DNA of 16,410 bases from positions 1 to 16,410 of the forward strand of contig JAABPT010000423.1 of NCBI GenBank assembly GCA_011391855.1. The letters are read 5' to 3'. The DNA comes from Burkholderiales bacterium. Its GTDB lineage: Bacteria; Pseudomonadota; Gammaproteobacteria; Burkholderiales; Burkholderiaceae_C. Shown here piece after piece: positions 1 to 7,292 of the stretch. The position numbers and the translations under genes are program-made. How positions within the stretch are numbered: position 1 is the stretch's first letter; each line of letters starts with the position of its first letter. The notes beneath the pieces are model-generated. The model was not told the DNA's origin. It saw only the letters and a program-made list of their open reading frames with translations, and did not search any database.

Positions 1-279
1 ATGGGGCGCGCCGTAGTTCTTGACCAGCGGCCTGCCGGCGTCCCAGCGTGAAACCAGCCGCGTGATCTGGGCCCGGCTGTAGCCGCTCAGGCGCTGCAGG
101 TAGGCCAGCACCGGGCCGCGATCCGTGCGGCTCAGGCGGCGGTAATCCAAGCGCTTGAGGACGGCTCCGATCCATACGTAGCGGCCCTCCCCATCGGCAG
201 CCGCCTGAAACTCCATGGCCTGTGTACCTGCCAGAACCTGACGCACCTGCTCCAGCGTACGCACCTGGGCTTCGTTCAT
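1..279 (-). CDS. Integrase/transposase-like protein, N-terminal part (cut by window edge)
   Basis: An open minus-strand frame of 93 codons runs from ATG at 279 to base 1 without a stop, so the gene continues to the left. The protein begins MNEAQVRTLEQVRQVLAGTQ. Residues about 60-79 (YLQRLSGYSRAQITRLVSRW) read like a helix-turn-helix. From memory, this N-terminus resembles a family of DDE-type integrase/transposase proteins common in Proteobacteria, whose rve-type catalytic core would lie beyond the edge. An in-frame ATG at 291 would add four residues; 279 is preferred because the family usually starts MN(D/E)AQVRTLEQV. The gene lies directly upstream of, and divergent from, the ribosomal cluster, where rpsQ is found in many bacteria. 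The family call is from recognition only, since no catalytic residues are visible. Confidence 0.6.
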   Translation of the reverse strand, partial: MNEAQVRTLEQVRQVLAGTQAMEFQAAADGEGRYVWIGAVLKRLDYRRLSRTDRGPVLAYLQRLSGYSRAQITRLVSRWDAGRPLVKNYGAPH

Positions 280-431
280 GTCGATCACCATCGATTCGAT
301 GATCGACCCGCGCCGTCAGCGAGCTGCCTGCCAGCCCCCAAATCGACGATCTCAGGTGCCCGTCAGGCTCACTCCTCACTGGAATGACGCGCCTGGCCCC
401 AGGCTCATACCTCGTTGGACAAGACTGAGGC

Positions 432-461
432 TTGACGTGCCGCCCTCAAATCGCCCATAAT
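432..461 (+). promoter_or_regulatory. Predicted sigma70 promoter of rplN / spc cluster
   Basis: A -35 box TTGACG (432-437) and a -10 box CATAAT (456-461) are separated by 18 bases, close to the TTGACA/TATAAT consensus. Transcription would start near 468, giving a leader of about 130 nt before rplN. A local promoter makes sense because a transposase gene separates rplN from any upstream ribosomal genes. Confidence 0.55.
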
Positions 462-550
462 CAAAGGCTTCGCCGGTTTGGCGGGTTTCGTGCACAGCAC
501 AAGGCCCCAAGTCGGATCCACCCATCCACGGGCCCAAGACTGATCGAGCG

Positions 551-570
551 GTGTCGCCAACTGGCGGCAC
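551..570 (+). other. Hairpin in the rplN 5' leader
   Basis: GTGTCGCC and GGCGGCAC flank the loop AACT; seven of the eight positions are Watson-Crick pairs and the other is T/G. The hairpin ends 26 bases before the rplN ATG. It could be part of a regulatory leader for the ribosomal cluster or chance structure in GC-rich DNA. No protein-binding motif is recognised. Confidence 0.35.
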
Positions 571-596
571 GGTACGGTACAAGTTGGGGACAGAAC

Positions 597-965
597 ATGA
601 TCCAAATGCAGTCTCGGCTCGACGTGGCCGACAACACGGGCGCCAAGTCCGTCATGTGCATCAAGGTGCTCGGCGGCTCGAGGCGGCGCTATGCCGGCAT
701 CGGCGACGTCATCAAGGTCAGCATCAAGGAAGCCGCACCGCGTGGCCGCGTCAAGAAGGGCGAGGTCTACAGCGCCGTGGTCGTGCGCACCGCCAAGGGC
801 GTGCGTCGCCAGGACGGTTCGCTGATCAAGTTCGACGGCAATGCCGCCGTGCTGCTGAACGCCAAGCTCGAGCCCATCGGCACCCGCATCTTCGGCCCGG
901 TGACGCGTGAACTGCGCACCGAGCGCTTCATGAAGATCGTCTCGCTGGCACCCGAAGTGCTCTGA
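597..965 (+). CDS. rplN: 50S ribosomal protein L14
   Basis: L14 binds 23S rRNA on the intersubunit face of the 50S subunit and contacts L19. The 122-residue product has the usual family length and starts MIQMQSRLDVADNTGAKSVM, the classic L14 N-terminus. The signature around GDVIKVSIKEAAPRGRVKKG and the ending MKIVSLAPEVL are intact. The frame is open from 432, but ATG 597 is chosen from family length and from GGGGA at 586-590. It is the first gene of the cluster in this window. The usual upstream neighbours (rplP, rpmC, rpsQ) are not adjacent; a transposase-like gene lies there instead. Confidence 0.97.
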   Translation: MIQMQSRLDVADNTGAKSVMCIKVLGGSRRRYAGIGDVIKVSIKEAAPRGRVKKGEVYSAVVVRTAKGVRRQDGSLIKFDGNAAVLLNAKLEPIGTRIFGPVTRELRTERFMKIVSLAPEVL

Positions 966-988
966 CCCCAGACCCGTCAGGACTCACC

Positions 989-1333
989 ATGAACAAGATT
1001 CGCAAGGGCGACCAGGTCGTCGTGACCACCGGCCGCGACAAAGGCAAGCGCGGCACCGTGACGCAGCGCGTCGACGCAGAGCGCATCGTCGTCGAAGGCG
1101 TGAACGTGGTGAAGAAGCACGTCAAGCCGAACCCGCTGAAGGGCACCACCGGCGGCGTCATCGACAAGACCATGCCCATCCACCAGAGCAACGTCGCGAT
1201 CTGGAACGCCGCCGCCGGCAAGGCCGACAAGGTCGGCATCAAGCTGCTGAGCAAGGAAGAGCAGGCGGCACGCAAGACGCGCGACAACGGTGTGCGCGTC
1301 TACAAGTCCACTGGCGCAGAGATCAAGGCGTAA
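989..1333 (+). CDS. rplX: 50S ribosomal protein L24
   Basis: L24 is an assembly-initiating protein that binds the 5' end of 23S rRNA. The 114-residue product carries a KOW motif at its N-terminus (IRKGDQVVVTTGRDKGKRG, about residues 4-22), followed by the conserved NPLKGTTGGVIDKTMPIHQS segment. It is slightly longer than the roughly 104 residues of E. coli, mainly at the C-terminus, where a charged stretch ends in STGAEIKA. An AGGA ribosome site lies at 979-982. The gene is 23 bp after rplN and 6 bp before rplE, so it belongs to one transcript. Confidence 0.96.
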   Translation: MNKIRKGDQVVVTTGRDKGKRGTVTQRVDAERIVVEGVNVVKKHVKPNPLKGTTGGVIDKTMPIHQSNVAIWNAAAGKADKVGIKLLSKEEQAARKTRDNGVRVYKSTGAEIKA

Positions 1334-1339
1334 TCGACC

Positions 1340-1924
1340 ATGGCCAAGAAAGAACAAGCTGCTGCCGTCCAGGGCCCCGCGCCCCAGGCCCGCCTGCACG
1401 GCATCTATGCCGAGAAGATCGTGCCCGAGTTGATGGCCAAGTTCGGCTACAAGTCGGTGATGCAGGTGCCGCGCCTGCAGAAGATCACGCTCAACATGGG
1501 CGTGGGCGAGGCGGTCTCCGACAAGAAGGTGATGGACGCCGCCGTGGGCGACATGACCAAGATCGCCGGCCAGAAGCCCGTGGTCACGAAGAGCAAGAAG
1601 CCGATCGCCGGCTTCAAGATCCGCGACAGCGTGCCCATCGGCTGCATGGTCACGCTGCGTGGCGTGCGCATGTACGAATTCCTGGACCGCTTCGTCACCG
1701 TGGCGCTGCCCCGCGTGCGCGACTTCCGCGGCATCAGCGGGCGCAGCTTCGACGGCCGTGGCAACTACAACATCGGCGTCAAGGAACAGATCATCTTCCC
1801 CGAGATCGACTACGACAAGATCGATGCGATCCGCGGCATGAATATCAGCATCACCACGAGTGCGAAGACCGACGACGAGTGCAAGTCACTGCTCGCCGCC
1901 TTCAAATTCCCGTTCAAGAACTGA
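1340..1924 (+). CDS. rplE: 50S ribosomal protein L5
   Basis: L5 binds 5S rRNA and helps dock it in the central protuberance. The 194-residue product contains the conserved SVMQVPRLQKITLNMGVGEA and FDGRGNYNIGVKEQIIFPEI blocks and ends in AAFKFPFKN, as expected. E. coli L5 has 179 residues. The excess is an Ala/Gln/Pro-rich N-terminal extension (about residues 4-18, including EQAAAVQGPAPQ) before the usual L5 start. No internal ATG gives the short form, and ATG 1340 is 6 bp after rplX, so the extension looks genuine. It may be a lineage trait. Confidence 0.96.
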   Translation: MAKKEQAAAVQGPAPQARLHGIYAEKIVPELMAKFGYKSVMQVPRLQKITLNMGVGEAVSDKKVMDAAVGDMTKIAGQKPVVTKSKKPIAGFKIRDSVPIGCMVTLRGVRMYEFLDRFVTVALPRVRDFRGISGRSFDGRGNYNIGVKEQIIFPEIDYDKIDAIRGMNISITTSAKTDDECKSLLAAFKFPFKN

Positions 1925-1935
1925 AGGCTTACGAC

Positions 1936-2241
1936 ATGGCCAAGACATCCCTCAAGCAGCGTGAGCTGAAGCGCGAGAAGCTCGTCGCCAAGTACGCCAA
2001 GAAGTACGCCGAGTTGAAGGCCGTGGCCGACGACGCCAAGCATTCCGACGAGCAGCGCTACGCCGCCCGCCTGGAACTGCAGAAGCTGCCGCGCAACGCC
2101 AACCCGACGCGCCTGCGCAACCGCTGCGCCATCACCGGGCGCCCCCGTGGCACCTTCCGCATGTTCGGCTTGGGCCGCAACAAGATCCGTGAACTCGCCT
2201 TCAAGGGCGAGATCCCGGGCGTGGTCAAGGCCAGCTGGTAG
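1936..2241 (+). CDS. rpsN: 30S ribosomal protein S14
   Basis: S14 sits in the head of the 30S subunit near the decoding region and contacts S3, S10 and 16S rRNA. The 101-residue product starts MAKTSLKQRELKREKLVAKY and ends in FKGEIPGVVKASW, the long zinc-free form of proteobacteria. The RNRCAITGRPRGTFRMFGL block is intact, with only one Cys, so there is no zinc site. The frame is open further upstream, into the rplE end, but ATG 1936 gives the family start and is preceded by AAGG at 1924-1927. The gap from rplE is 11 bp. Confidence 0.97.
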   Translation: MAKTSLKQRELKREKLVAKYAKKYAELKAVADDAKHSDEQRYAARLELQKLPRNANPTRLRNRCAITGRPRGTFRMFGLGRNKIRELAFKGEIPGVVKASW

Positions 2242-2268
2242 TCCGGCGAGAAGATCAGGAGAACACCC

Positions 2269-2664
2269 ATGAGCATGAGTGACCCCATCGCCGACATGCT
2301 GACCCGCATCCGCAACGCGCAAGCGGTGGACAAAGCGGTCGTCACGATGCCGTCGTCCAAGCTGAAGATCGCGATCGCGCAGGTCTTGCACGACGAAGGC
2401 TATATCGACGGCCACAAGATCAGCGACGAGGACGGCAAGCCGACGCTCGAGATTGCGCTCAAGTATCACGCGGGCCGCCCGGTGATCGAGCGCATCGAGC
2501 GTGTCAGCCGTCCTGGCCTGCGCATCTACAAGGGCCGTCACGCCATTCCGCAGGTCATGAATGGCCTCGGCGTGGCCATCGTCACCACGCCCAAGGGTGT
2601 GATGACCGACCGCAAGGCGCGCGCCACCGGTGTCGGCGGCGAAGTCCTCTGCTACGTGGCCTAA
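2269..2664 (+). CDS. rpsH: 30S ribosomal protein S8
   Basis: S8 binds the central domain of 16S rRNA. In E. coli it also represses the spc operon by binding mRNA near rplE. The 131-residue product starts MSMSDPIADMLTRIRNAQAV and ends GVGGEVLCYVA, full length for the family; the SRPGLRIYK and TTPKGVMTDRKARA blocks are present. An AGGAGA ribosome site precedes the ATG. In E. coli the S8 mRNA site lies around the rplX-rplE junction. Here that gap is only 6 bp and no mimic of the rRNA site was recognised by eye. Confidence 0.97.
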   Translation: MSMSDPIADMLTRIRNAQAVDKAVVTMPSSKLKIAIAQVLHDEGYIDGHKISDEDGKPTLEIALKYHAGRPVIERIERVSRPGLRIYKGRHAIPQVMNGLGVAIVTTPKGVMTDRKARATGVGGEVLCYVA

Positions 2665-2677
2665 GGGAGCAACCGAC

Positions 2678-3211
2678 ATGTCACGCGTAGGAAAAATGCC
2701 CATTGCCGTGCCACCAGGCGTGGACGTGGCGATCAAGGGCGATCAGATCACCGTCAAGAGTGGCAGCGGCACGCTGACGCGCAAGCTGCACCCGCTGGTG
2801 AATGTGAAGAACGAAGGCGGCACGATCACCTTCGTGCCCGCCGACGACTCTTCGACAGCCGACGCCATGAGCGGCACGCTGCGGGCTCTGGTGGCCAACA
2901 TGGTGGGCGGTGTGGGCAAGGGCTTCGAGCGTAAGCTCACCCTCGTGGGCGTGGGTTTCCGTGCCCAGGCGCAAGGTCAGAAGCTCAACCTGCAGGTCGG
3001 CTACTCGCACCCGGTGGTCAAGGAGATGCCCGCAGGCATCAAGGTGACCACGCCGACGCAGACCGAGATCCTGATCTCCGGCGCCGACCGTCAGGTGGTG
3101 GGTCAACTGGCCGCCGAGGTGCGCGCCTTCCGTCCGCCCGAACCCTACAAGGGCAAGGGCATCCGCTACGCCAACGAGCGCGTGGTGCTGAAAGAGACGA
3201 AGAAGAAGTAA
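2678..3211 (+). CDS. rplF: 50S ribosomal protein L6
   Basis: L6 lies at the base of the L7/L12 stalk near the sarcin-ricin loop. The 177-residue product matches the E. coli length exactly and starts MSRVGKMPIAVPPGVDVAIK. The C-terminal signature PEPYKGKGIRYANERVVLKE is complete and the tail is lysine-rich (KETKKK). The frame opens upstream inside rpsH, but ATG 2678, preceded by AAGGGAG, gives the family N-terminus. The gap from rpsH is 13 bp. Confidence 0.97.
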   Translation: MSRVGKMPIAVPPGVDVAIKGDQITVKSGSGTLTRKLHPLVNVKNEGGTITFVPADDSSTADAMSGTLRALVANMVGGVGKGFERKLTLVGVGFRAQAQGQKLNLQVGYSHPVVKEMPAGIKVTTPTQTEILISGADRQVVGQLAAEVRAFRPPEPYKGKGIRYANERVVLKETKKK

Positions 3212-3222
3212 GGAGCACCAAC

Positions 3223-3591
3223 ATGAGCTTGATCAAGAAAGAACAACGCCTGCGCCGCGCGCGCCAGACGCGTGTGCGCATTGCGCTGCAGCAGACGGCC
3301 CGCCTGGCGGTGCACCGCTCCAACCTGCACATCTACGCGAACATCATTTCCGACGACGGCGCCCGTGTGCTGGCCAGTGCCTCCACCGCCGAGAAGGAAG
3401 TGCGCGAACAACTGGGTGCAGCAGGCAAGGGTGGCAACACCGCCGCGGCCGCGATCATCGGCAAGCGCATCGCCGAAAAGGCCAAGGCGGCCGGGATCGA
3501 GAAGGTTGCATTCGACCGCTCGGGTTTTGCTTACCACGGCCGCGTCAAGGCGTTGGCCGAGGCGGCGCGTGAAGCCGGCCTGCAGTTCTGA
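3223..3591 (+). CDS. rplR: 50S ribosomal protein L18
   Basis: L18 binds 5S rRNA together with L5 and L25. The 122-residue product has the arginine-rich N-terminus (KKEQRLRRARQTRVRI), the core HRSNLHIYANIISDDGARVL and the C-terminal AFDRSGFAYHGRVKALAEAA typical of L18. Its length is close to the 117 residues of E. coli. It starts 11 bp after rplF with an AAGGAG ribosome site. Confidence 0.96.
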   Translation: MSLIKKEQRLRRARQTRVRIALQQTARLAVHRSNLHIYANIISDDGARVLASASTAEKEVREQLGAAGKGGNTAAAAIIGKRIAEKAKAAGIEKVAFDRSGFAYHGRVKALAEAAREAGLQF

Positions 3592-3620
3592 CGCCGGCGG
3601 CACGTTAAGGAAAAACAGAC

Positions 3621-4139
3621 ATGGCAAAGTTCACTCCCCGCGCCCAGACCGAAGGCAATGAAGACGGCCTGAAGGAAAAAATGATCGCGGTCAACCGCGT
3701 GACCAAGGTCGTCAAGGGCGGCCGCACGCTCAGTTTCGCGGCGCTCACCGTCGTCGGCGACGGCGACGGCCGCATCGGCATGGGCAAGGGCAAGGCCAAG
3801 GAAGTGCCGGTGGCGGTGCAGAAGGCCATGGAAGCGGCGCGCCGCAACATGACCAAGGTCAGCCTGCGCAACGGCACCATCCAGCACAACGTGCGCGGCG
3901 AACACGGCGCGGCCAAGGTGCTGATGGCACCGGCCAAGCCGGGTGACGGCATCATCGCCGGCGGCCCCATGCGCGCGGTGTTCGAAGTCATGGGCGTCAC
4001 CGACATCGTGGCCAAGAGCCTGGGCTCGTCCAACCCCTACAACATGGTCCGCGCCACGCTCGACGCGCTGCGCCGCTCGACGACGCCGGCCGAAGTGGCG
4101 GCCAAGCGCGGCAAGTCGGTCGAAGACCTCTTCAACTGA
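3621..4139 (+). CDS. rpsE: 30S ribosomal protein S5
   Basis: S5 lies at the 30S mRNA entry site and contributes to decoding accuracy. The 172-residue product has the double-stranded-RNA-binding-like N-terminal domain, with VNRVTKVVKGGRTLSFAALT (about residues 24-43) and GDGDGRIGMGKGKAKEVPVA, then the C-terminal domain with GGPMRAVFEVMGVTDIVAKS and SSNPYNMVRATLDAL. An AAGGA site precedes the start. It is 29 bp after rplR and 22 bp before rpmD. Confidence 0.97.
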   Translation: MAKFTPRAQTEGNEDGLKEKMIAVNRVTKVVKGGRTLSFAALTVVGDGDGRIGMGKGKAKEVPVAVQKAMEAARRNMTKVSLRNGTIQHNVRGEHGAAKVLMAPAKPGDGIIAGGPMRAVFEVMGVTDIVAKSLGSSNPYNMVRATLDALRRSTTPAEVAAKRGKSVEDLFN

Positions 4140-4161
4140 AAGCGCGCGGCGGAGAACACCG

Positions 4162-4344
4162 ATGGCAGAAAAGACAACACTCACGGTCAAGCTCGTCAAG
4201 AGCGTGGCCGGCACGCGCCAGTCGCACCGCGACACCGTGCGCGGCCTGGGTCTGCGCAAGATCAACAGCGAGCGCGTGCTGGAAGACACGCCCGCGGTGC
4301 GCGGCATGATCAACAAGGTCGCCTACCTGGTCAAGGTGCTGTGA
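4162..4344 (+). CDS. rpmD: 50S ribosomal protein L30
   Basis: L30 is a small 50S protein. The 60-residue product starts MAEKTTLTVKLVKSVAGTRQ, followed by HRDTVRGLGLRKINSERVLE and a C-terminus INKVAYLVKVL, a full-length short-form L30. The frame is open upstream within rpsE, but ATG 4162 gives the family start and is preceded by GGAGA at 4151-4155. Its TGA overlaps the rplO ATG (TGATG), which suggests coupled translation. Confidence 0.96.
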   Translation: MAEKTTLTVKLVKSVAGTRQSHRDTVRGLGLRKINSERVLEDTPAVRGMINKVAYLVKVL

Positions 4345-4859
4345 TGGAACTGAATCAGATCAAGCCGGGTGCCGGCTCCAAGAAGGACCGTCGCCGTGTC
4401 GGCCGGGGTATCGGCTCCGGCCTGGGCAAGACCGCGGGCCGCGGCCACAAAGGACAGAAGTCGCGCGCCGGTGGCTTCCACAAGGTCGGCTTCGAAGGCG
4501 GCCAGATGCCGCTGCAGCGCCGTCTGCCCAAGCGTGGCTTCAAGTCGGCGCAGCTCAAGTACAACGGCGAAGTGACGCTGACCGACCTGGAGCGCCTGGG
4601 TGCCGACGAGGTGGATCTGCTCACGCTGAAGGCGGCCGGGGTGGTGCGCGAGATCATCAAGCACGTCAAGGTCATCAAGTCGGGCGAGCTGTCGCGCAAG
4701 GTGGTGCTCAAGGGCATCGCCGCCACTGCCGGTGCCAAGGCCGCCATCGAAGCGGCTGGCGGCAGCGTCGAGGTCGTTGCGCCGGTCGAAGGCAAGCCCG
4801 GCAAGCTGGTCAGCAAGACGGCCAAGTCCGCCGCGGCCGCGGCTGGCAAGAACGGCTGA
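4344..4859 (+). CDS. rplO: 50S ribosomal protein L15
   Basis: L15 is a late-assembly 50S protein. The 171-residue product has the basic glycine-rich N-terminus (RRVGRGIGSGLGKTAGRGHK) and GFEGGQMPLQRRLPKRGF characteristic of L15. It is longer than the 144 residues of E. coli, with an Ala/Lys-rich tail (SKTAKSAAAAAGKNG) that looks disordered. ATG 4344 overlaps the rpmD stop by one base; a GTG three bases earlier would add one residue. SecY follows after 14 bp, the usual spc order. Confidence 0.96.
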   Translation: MELNQIKPGAGSKKDRRRVGRGIGSGLGKTAGRGHKGQKSRAGGFHKVGFEGGQMPLQRRLPKRGFKSAQLKYNGEVTLTDLERLGADEVDLLTLKAAGVVREIIKHVKVIKSGELSRKVVLKGIAATAGAKAAIEAAGGSVEVVAPVEGKPGKLVSKTAKSAAAAAGKNG

Positions 4860-4873
4860 AGGAACGCAAGCCC

Positions 4874-6184
4874 GTGGTGACTTCCGCGAACCAACTGGCC
4901 AAGAGCGGCAAGTTCGGCGACCTGCGCAGGCGGGTCGTCTTCTTGTTGCTTGCGCTGGTGGTCTACCGCATCGGGGCACACATTCCCGTGCCCGGCATCG
5001 ACCCGGTGGCTCTGCAGCAGCTCTTCCAGGGTCAGAGCGGCGGCATCCTGAACCTGTTCAACATGTTCAGTGGCGGCGCGCTTTCGCGCTTCACCGTGTT
5101 TGCGCTGGGCATCATGCCGTATATCAGCGCGTCGATCATCATGCAGCTGATGACCCACGTGGTGCCCACGCTGGAGGCGCTGAAGAAGGAAGGCGAGGCC
5201 GGCCGTCGCAAGATCACGCAGTACACGCGCTACGGCACGTTGTTCCTGGCCATCTTTCAGAGCCTGGGCATCGCGCTGGCGCTCGAAGGCTCGCAAGGCC
5301 TGGTGCTGTCGCCTGGCTTCGGTTTTCGCATGACGGCGGTAGTGAGCCTGGTGGCTGGCACGATGTTCCTGATGTGGCTGGGTGAGCAGATCACCGAGCG
5401 CGGGCTGGGCAACGGCATTTCGATCCTGATCTTCGCCGGCATCGTGGCCGGGTTGCCCAGCGCCATCGGCGGCCTGTTCGAACTGGTGCGCACGGGTGCC
5501 ATGAGCATCGTGGCCTGCCTGTTCATCCTGGCACTGGTGGTCTTCGTGACCTTCGCGGTGGTGTTCGTGGAGCGCGGACAGCGCAAGATCCTCGTCAACT
5601 ATGCCAAGCGTCAGGTGGGCAACAAGGTCTACGGCGGCCAGTCGTCGCACCTGCCGCTGAAGCTGAACATGTCGGGCGTGATCCCGCCCATCTTCGCCAG
5701 CTCCATCATTCTGCTGCCGGCCACCGTGGTGGGTTGGTTCGCCACCGGTGAAGGCATGCGCTGGCTGAAGGACTTGTCTGGCGCGCTGTCGCCCGGGCAA
5801 CCGATTTACGTGCTGCTGTACGCGGCGATGATCGTCTTCTTCTGCTTCTTCTACACGGCGCTGGTGTTCAACAGCCGCGAGACCGCGGACAACCTGAAGA
5901 AGAGCGGCGCCTTCATCCCGGGCATCCGGCCGGGCGACCAGACGGCCAGGCACATCGACCGCATCCTGTCGCGCCTGACGTTGGCCGGCGCCGTGTACAT
6001 CACCGCGGTATGCCTGCTGCCAGAGTTCCTGGTGCTCAAGTACAACGTGCCGTTCTATTTCGGCGGCACCTCGCTGCTGATCATCGTCGTCGTCACGATG
6101 GATTTCTGGGCCCAGGTCCAGAGCTACGTGATGAGCCAGCAATATGAAAGCCTGTTGAAGAAGGCGAATTTCAAGACCAGTTGA
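4874..6184 (+). CDS. secY: Preprotein translocase subunit SecY
   Basis: SecY forms the channel of the Sec translocon in the inner membrane with SecE and SecG, and works with SecA and the ribosome. The 436-residue product has the hydrophobic pattern of a ten-helix protein. Both family signatures are present: GIMPYISASIIMQL in the second helix region and WLGEQITERGLGNGISI further on. The cytoplasmic loop PGIRPGDQTARHIDRILSRL, important for SecA and ribosome contact, is intact. GTG 4874 is chosen because it gives M-V-T-S-A-N-Q-L, matching the usual MATSANQL-type start, and lies about 10 bases after AAGGAA. Another GTG follows directly. A 92-bp gap separates it from rpmJ. Confidence 0.97.
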   Translation: MVTSANQLAKSGKFGDLRRRVVFLLLALVVYRIGAHIPVPGIDPVALQQLFQGQSGGILNLFNMFSGGALSRFTVFALGIMPYISASIIMQLMTHVVPTLEALKKEGEAGRRKITQYTRYGTLFLAIFQSLGIALALEGSQGLVLSPGFGFRMTAVVSLVAGTMFLMWLGEQITERGLGNGISILIFAGIVAGLPSAIGGLFELVRTGAMSIVACLFILALVVFVTFAVVFVERGQRKILVNYAKRQVGNKVYGGQSSHLPLKLNMSGVIPPIFASSIILLPATVVGWFATGEGMRWLKDLSGALSPGQPIYVLLYAAMIVFFCFFYTALVFNSRETADNLKKSGAFIPGIRPGDQTARHIDRILSRLTLAGAVYITAVCLLPEFLVLKYNVPFYFGGTSLLIIVVVTMDFWAQVQSYVMSQQYESLLKKANFKTS

Positions 6185-6276
6185 TTCCCCGTGCCTCATG
6201 TCCATGCACGACGAGAATCGCCTTCCGCGCCAGTCAGACATTTGAAGATTCACGATCCCGGGTCAAGGAGAAGACC

Positions 6277-6390
6277 ATGAAAGTCGCCGCTTCCGTCAAG
6301 AAGATGTGCCGTCATTGCAAGATCATCCGCCGCAAGGGCGTGGTGCGTGTCATCTGCACCGACCCGCGCCACAAGCAGCGTCAAGGCTGA
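6277..6390 (+). CDS. rpmJ: 50S ribosomal protein L36
   Basis: L36 is a tiny zinc-binding 50S protein. The 37-residue product starts MKVAASVKKMCRHCKIIRRK and is complete. Cys11, Cys14, Cys27 and His32 form the C-C-C-H zinc ribbon of the zinc-dependent (C+) type. An AAGGAG site lies at 6265-6270, seven bases before the ATG. In many betaproteobacteria infA lies between secY and rpmJ; here the 92-bp gap is too short for it. rpsM follows after 15 bp. Confidence 0.96.
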   Translation: MKVAASVKKMCRHCKIIRRKGVVRVICTDPRHKQRQG

Positions 6391-6405
6391 TAGCTAAGGA
6401 ACACC

Positions 6406-6771
6406 ATGGCACGCATCGCCGGCATCAATATCCCGCCGCACAAGCACGCGGAAATCGGTCTCACGTCGATCTACGGCATCGGCCGCACCACCGCGCAGAA
6501 GATCTGCACGACGGTCGGCATTCCGTACTCGAAGAAGATCAAGGACCTGTCCGACGTCGACCTCGAGCGCATCCGCGACGAGATCGGCCGCCTCACGATC
6601 GAAGGCGACCTGCGCCGGGAACTGTCCATCAGCATCAAGCGGCTGATGGACCTGGGCTGCTACCGGGGCTTTCGCCACCGCCGCGGCCTGCCCGTGCGTG
6701 GCCAGCGCACGCGCACCAACGCCCGCACCCGCAAGGGTCCGAAAAAGGGTGCCCAGGCGCTGAAGAAGTAA
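6406..6771 (+). CDS. rpsM: 30S ribosomal protein S13
   Basis: S13 lies in the 30S head and forms intersubunit bridges to the 50S subunit. The 121-residue product starts MARIAGINIPPHKHAEIGLT and contains GIGRTTAQKIC and the C-terminal signature RGLPVRGQRTRTNARTRKGP with a basic tail. In E. coli it is the first gene of the alpha operon, whose leader is bound by S4. Here it follows rpmJ by 15 bp with TAAGGA as ribosome site, and no separate leader structure is evident. Confidence 0.97.
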   Translation: MARIAGINIPPHKHAEIGLTSIYGIGRTTAQKICTTVGIPYSKKIKDLSDVDLERIRDEIGRLTIEGDLRRELSISIKRLMDLGCYRGFRHRRGLPVRGQRTRTNARTRKGPKKGAQALKK

Positions 6772-6802
6772 CGCCCGTCCGGAACTCTGAAAGAATCAAG
6801 AC

Positions 6803-7204
6803 ATGGCCAAGGCACCGAATACCGCGGCGCGCCGCGTGAGCAAGAAGATCCGCAAGAACATTGCGGACGGCGTTGCCCACGTGCACGCGTCGTTCAACAA
6901 CACCATCATCACCATCACCGACCGCCAGGGCAGCGCGCTGGCCTGGGCGTCCAGCGGCGGCCAGGGCTTCAAGGGCTCGCGCAAGAGCACGCCTTTTGCT
7001 GCCCAGGTGGCGGCCGAAACGGCCGGCCGTGCGGCGCAGGAACAAGGCATCAAGAACCTGGACGTGCGCATCAAGGGCCCGGGCCCGGGGCGCGAGTCGA
7101 GCGTGCGTGCGCTGGCCTCGCTGGGCATCCGCATCAATTCGATCAGCGACGTGACGCCGATTCCGCACAACGGCTGCCGGCCGCAGAAGCGCCGCCGGAT
7201 CTGA
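6803..7204 (+). CDS. rpsK: 30S ribosomal protein S11
   Basis: S11 sits on the 30S platform near the E site. The 133-residue product has NTIITITDRQGSALAWASSG, FKGSRKSTPFAAQVAAETAG, the GPGPGRESSVRAL loop and the C-terminal PIPHNGCRPQKRRRI, all diagnostic. It starts 31 bp after rpsM with a GAAAGAA-type weak ribosome site. A 255-bp structured gap containing a terminator-like element follows it, so the upstream transcript may partly end here. Confidence 0.97.
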   Translation: MAKAPNTAARRVSKKIRKNIADGVAHVHASFNNTIITITDRQGSALAWASSGGQGFKGSRKSTPFAAQVAAETAGRAAQEQGIKNLDVRIKGPGPGRESSVRALASLGIRINSISDVTPIPHNGCRPQKRRRI

Positions 7205-7249
7205 CACCTTCGTCGGCGGGGCCGCCACGCGGCGGCGCGCACGATGCCA

Positions 7250-7278
7250 GTGCAAGCATGGCTGGCTGAAGCTAGAAT
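7250..7278 (+). promoter_or_regulatory. Possible promoter upstream of rpsD
   Basis: TAGAAT at 7273-7278 matches five of six -10 bases. The best-spaced -35, GTGCAA (7250-7255, 17-base spacer), matches only three of six. Transcription would start near 7285, just before the terminator-like hairpin, so the terminator could act as an attenuator for this start. Confidence 0.35.
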
Positions 7279-7292
7279 ACGTGTTTTCCCGA

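Larger units (their letters stand above)
300..596 (+). promoter_or_regulatory. Intergenic region and leader upstream of rplN
   Basis: This 300-base gap contains no convincing gene; the short open frames lack family resemblance. It holds a GCCTGG/CCAGGC inverted repeat (391-404), a sigma70-type promoter (432-461), a hairpin (551-570) and the rplN ribosome binding site, GGGGA at 586-590. The outer end of the mobile element whose transposase lies at the left edge should fall somewhere here. Its terminal repeat cannot be located without the other end. Confidence 0.5.

Noticed and set aside
4355..6253. 632-codon minus-strand open frame opposite rplO and secY
   Set aside because: It is the antisense shadow of two certain genes in GC-rich DNA; the His/Gln/Arg-rich translation shows no family motif.
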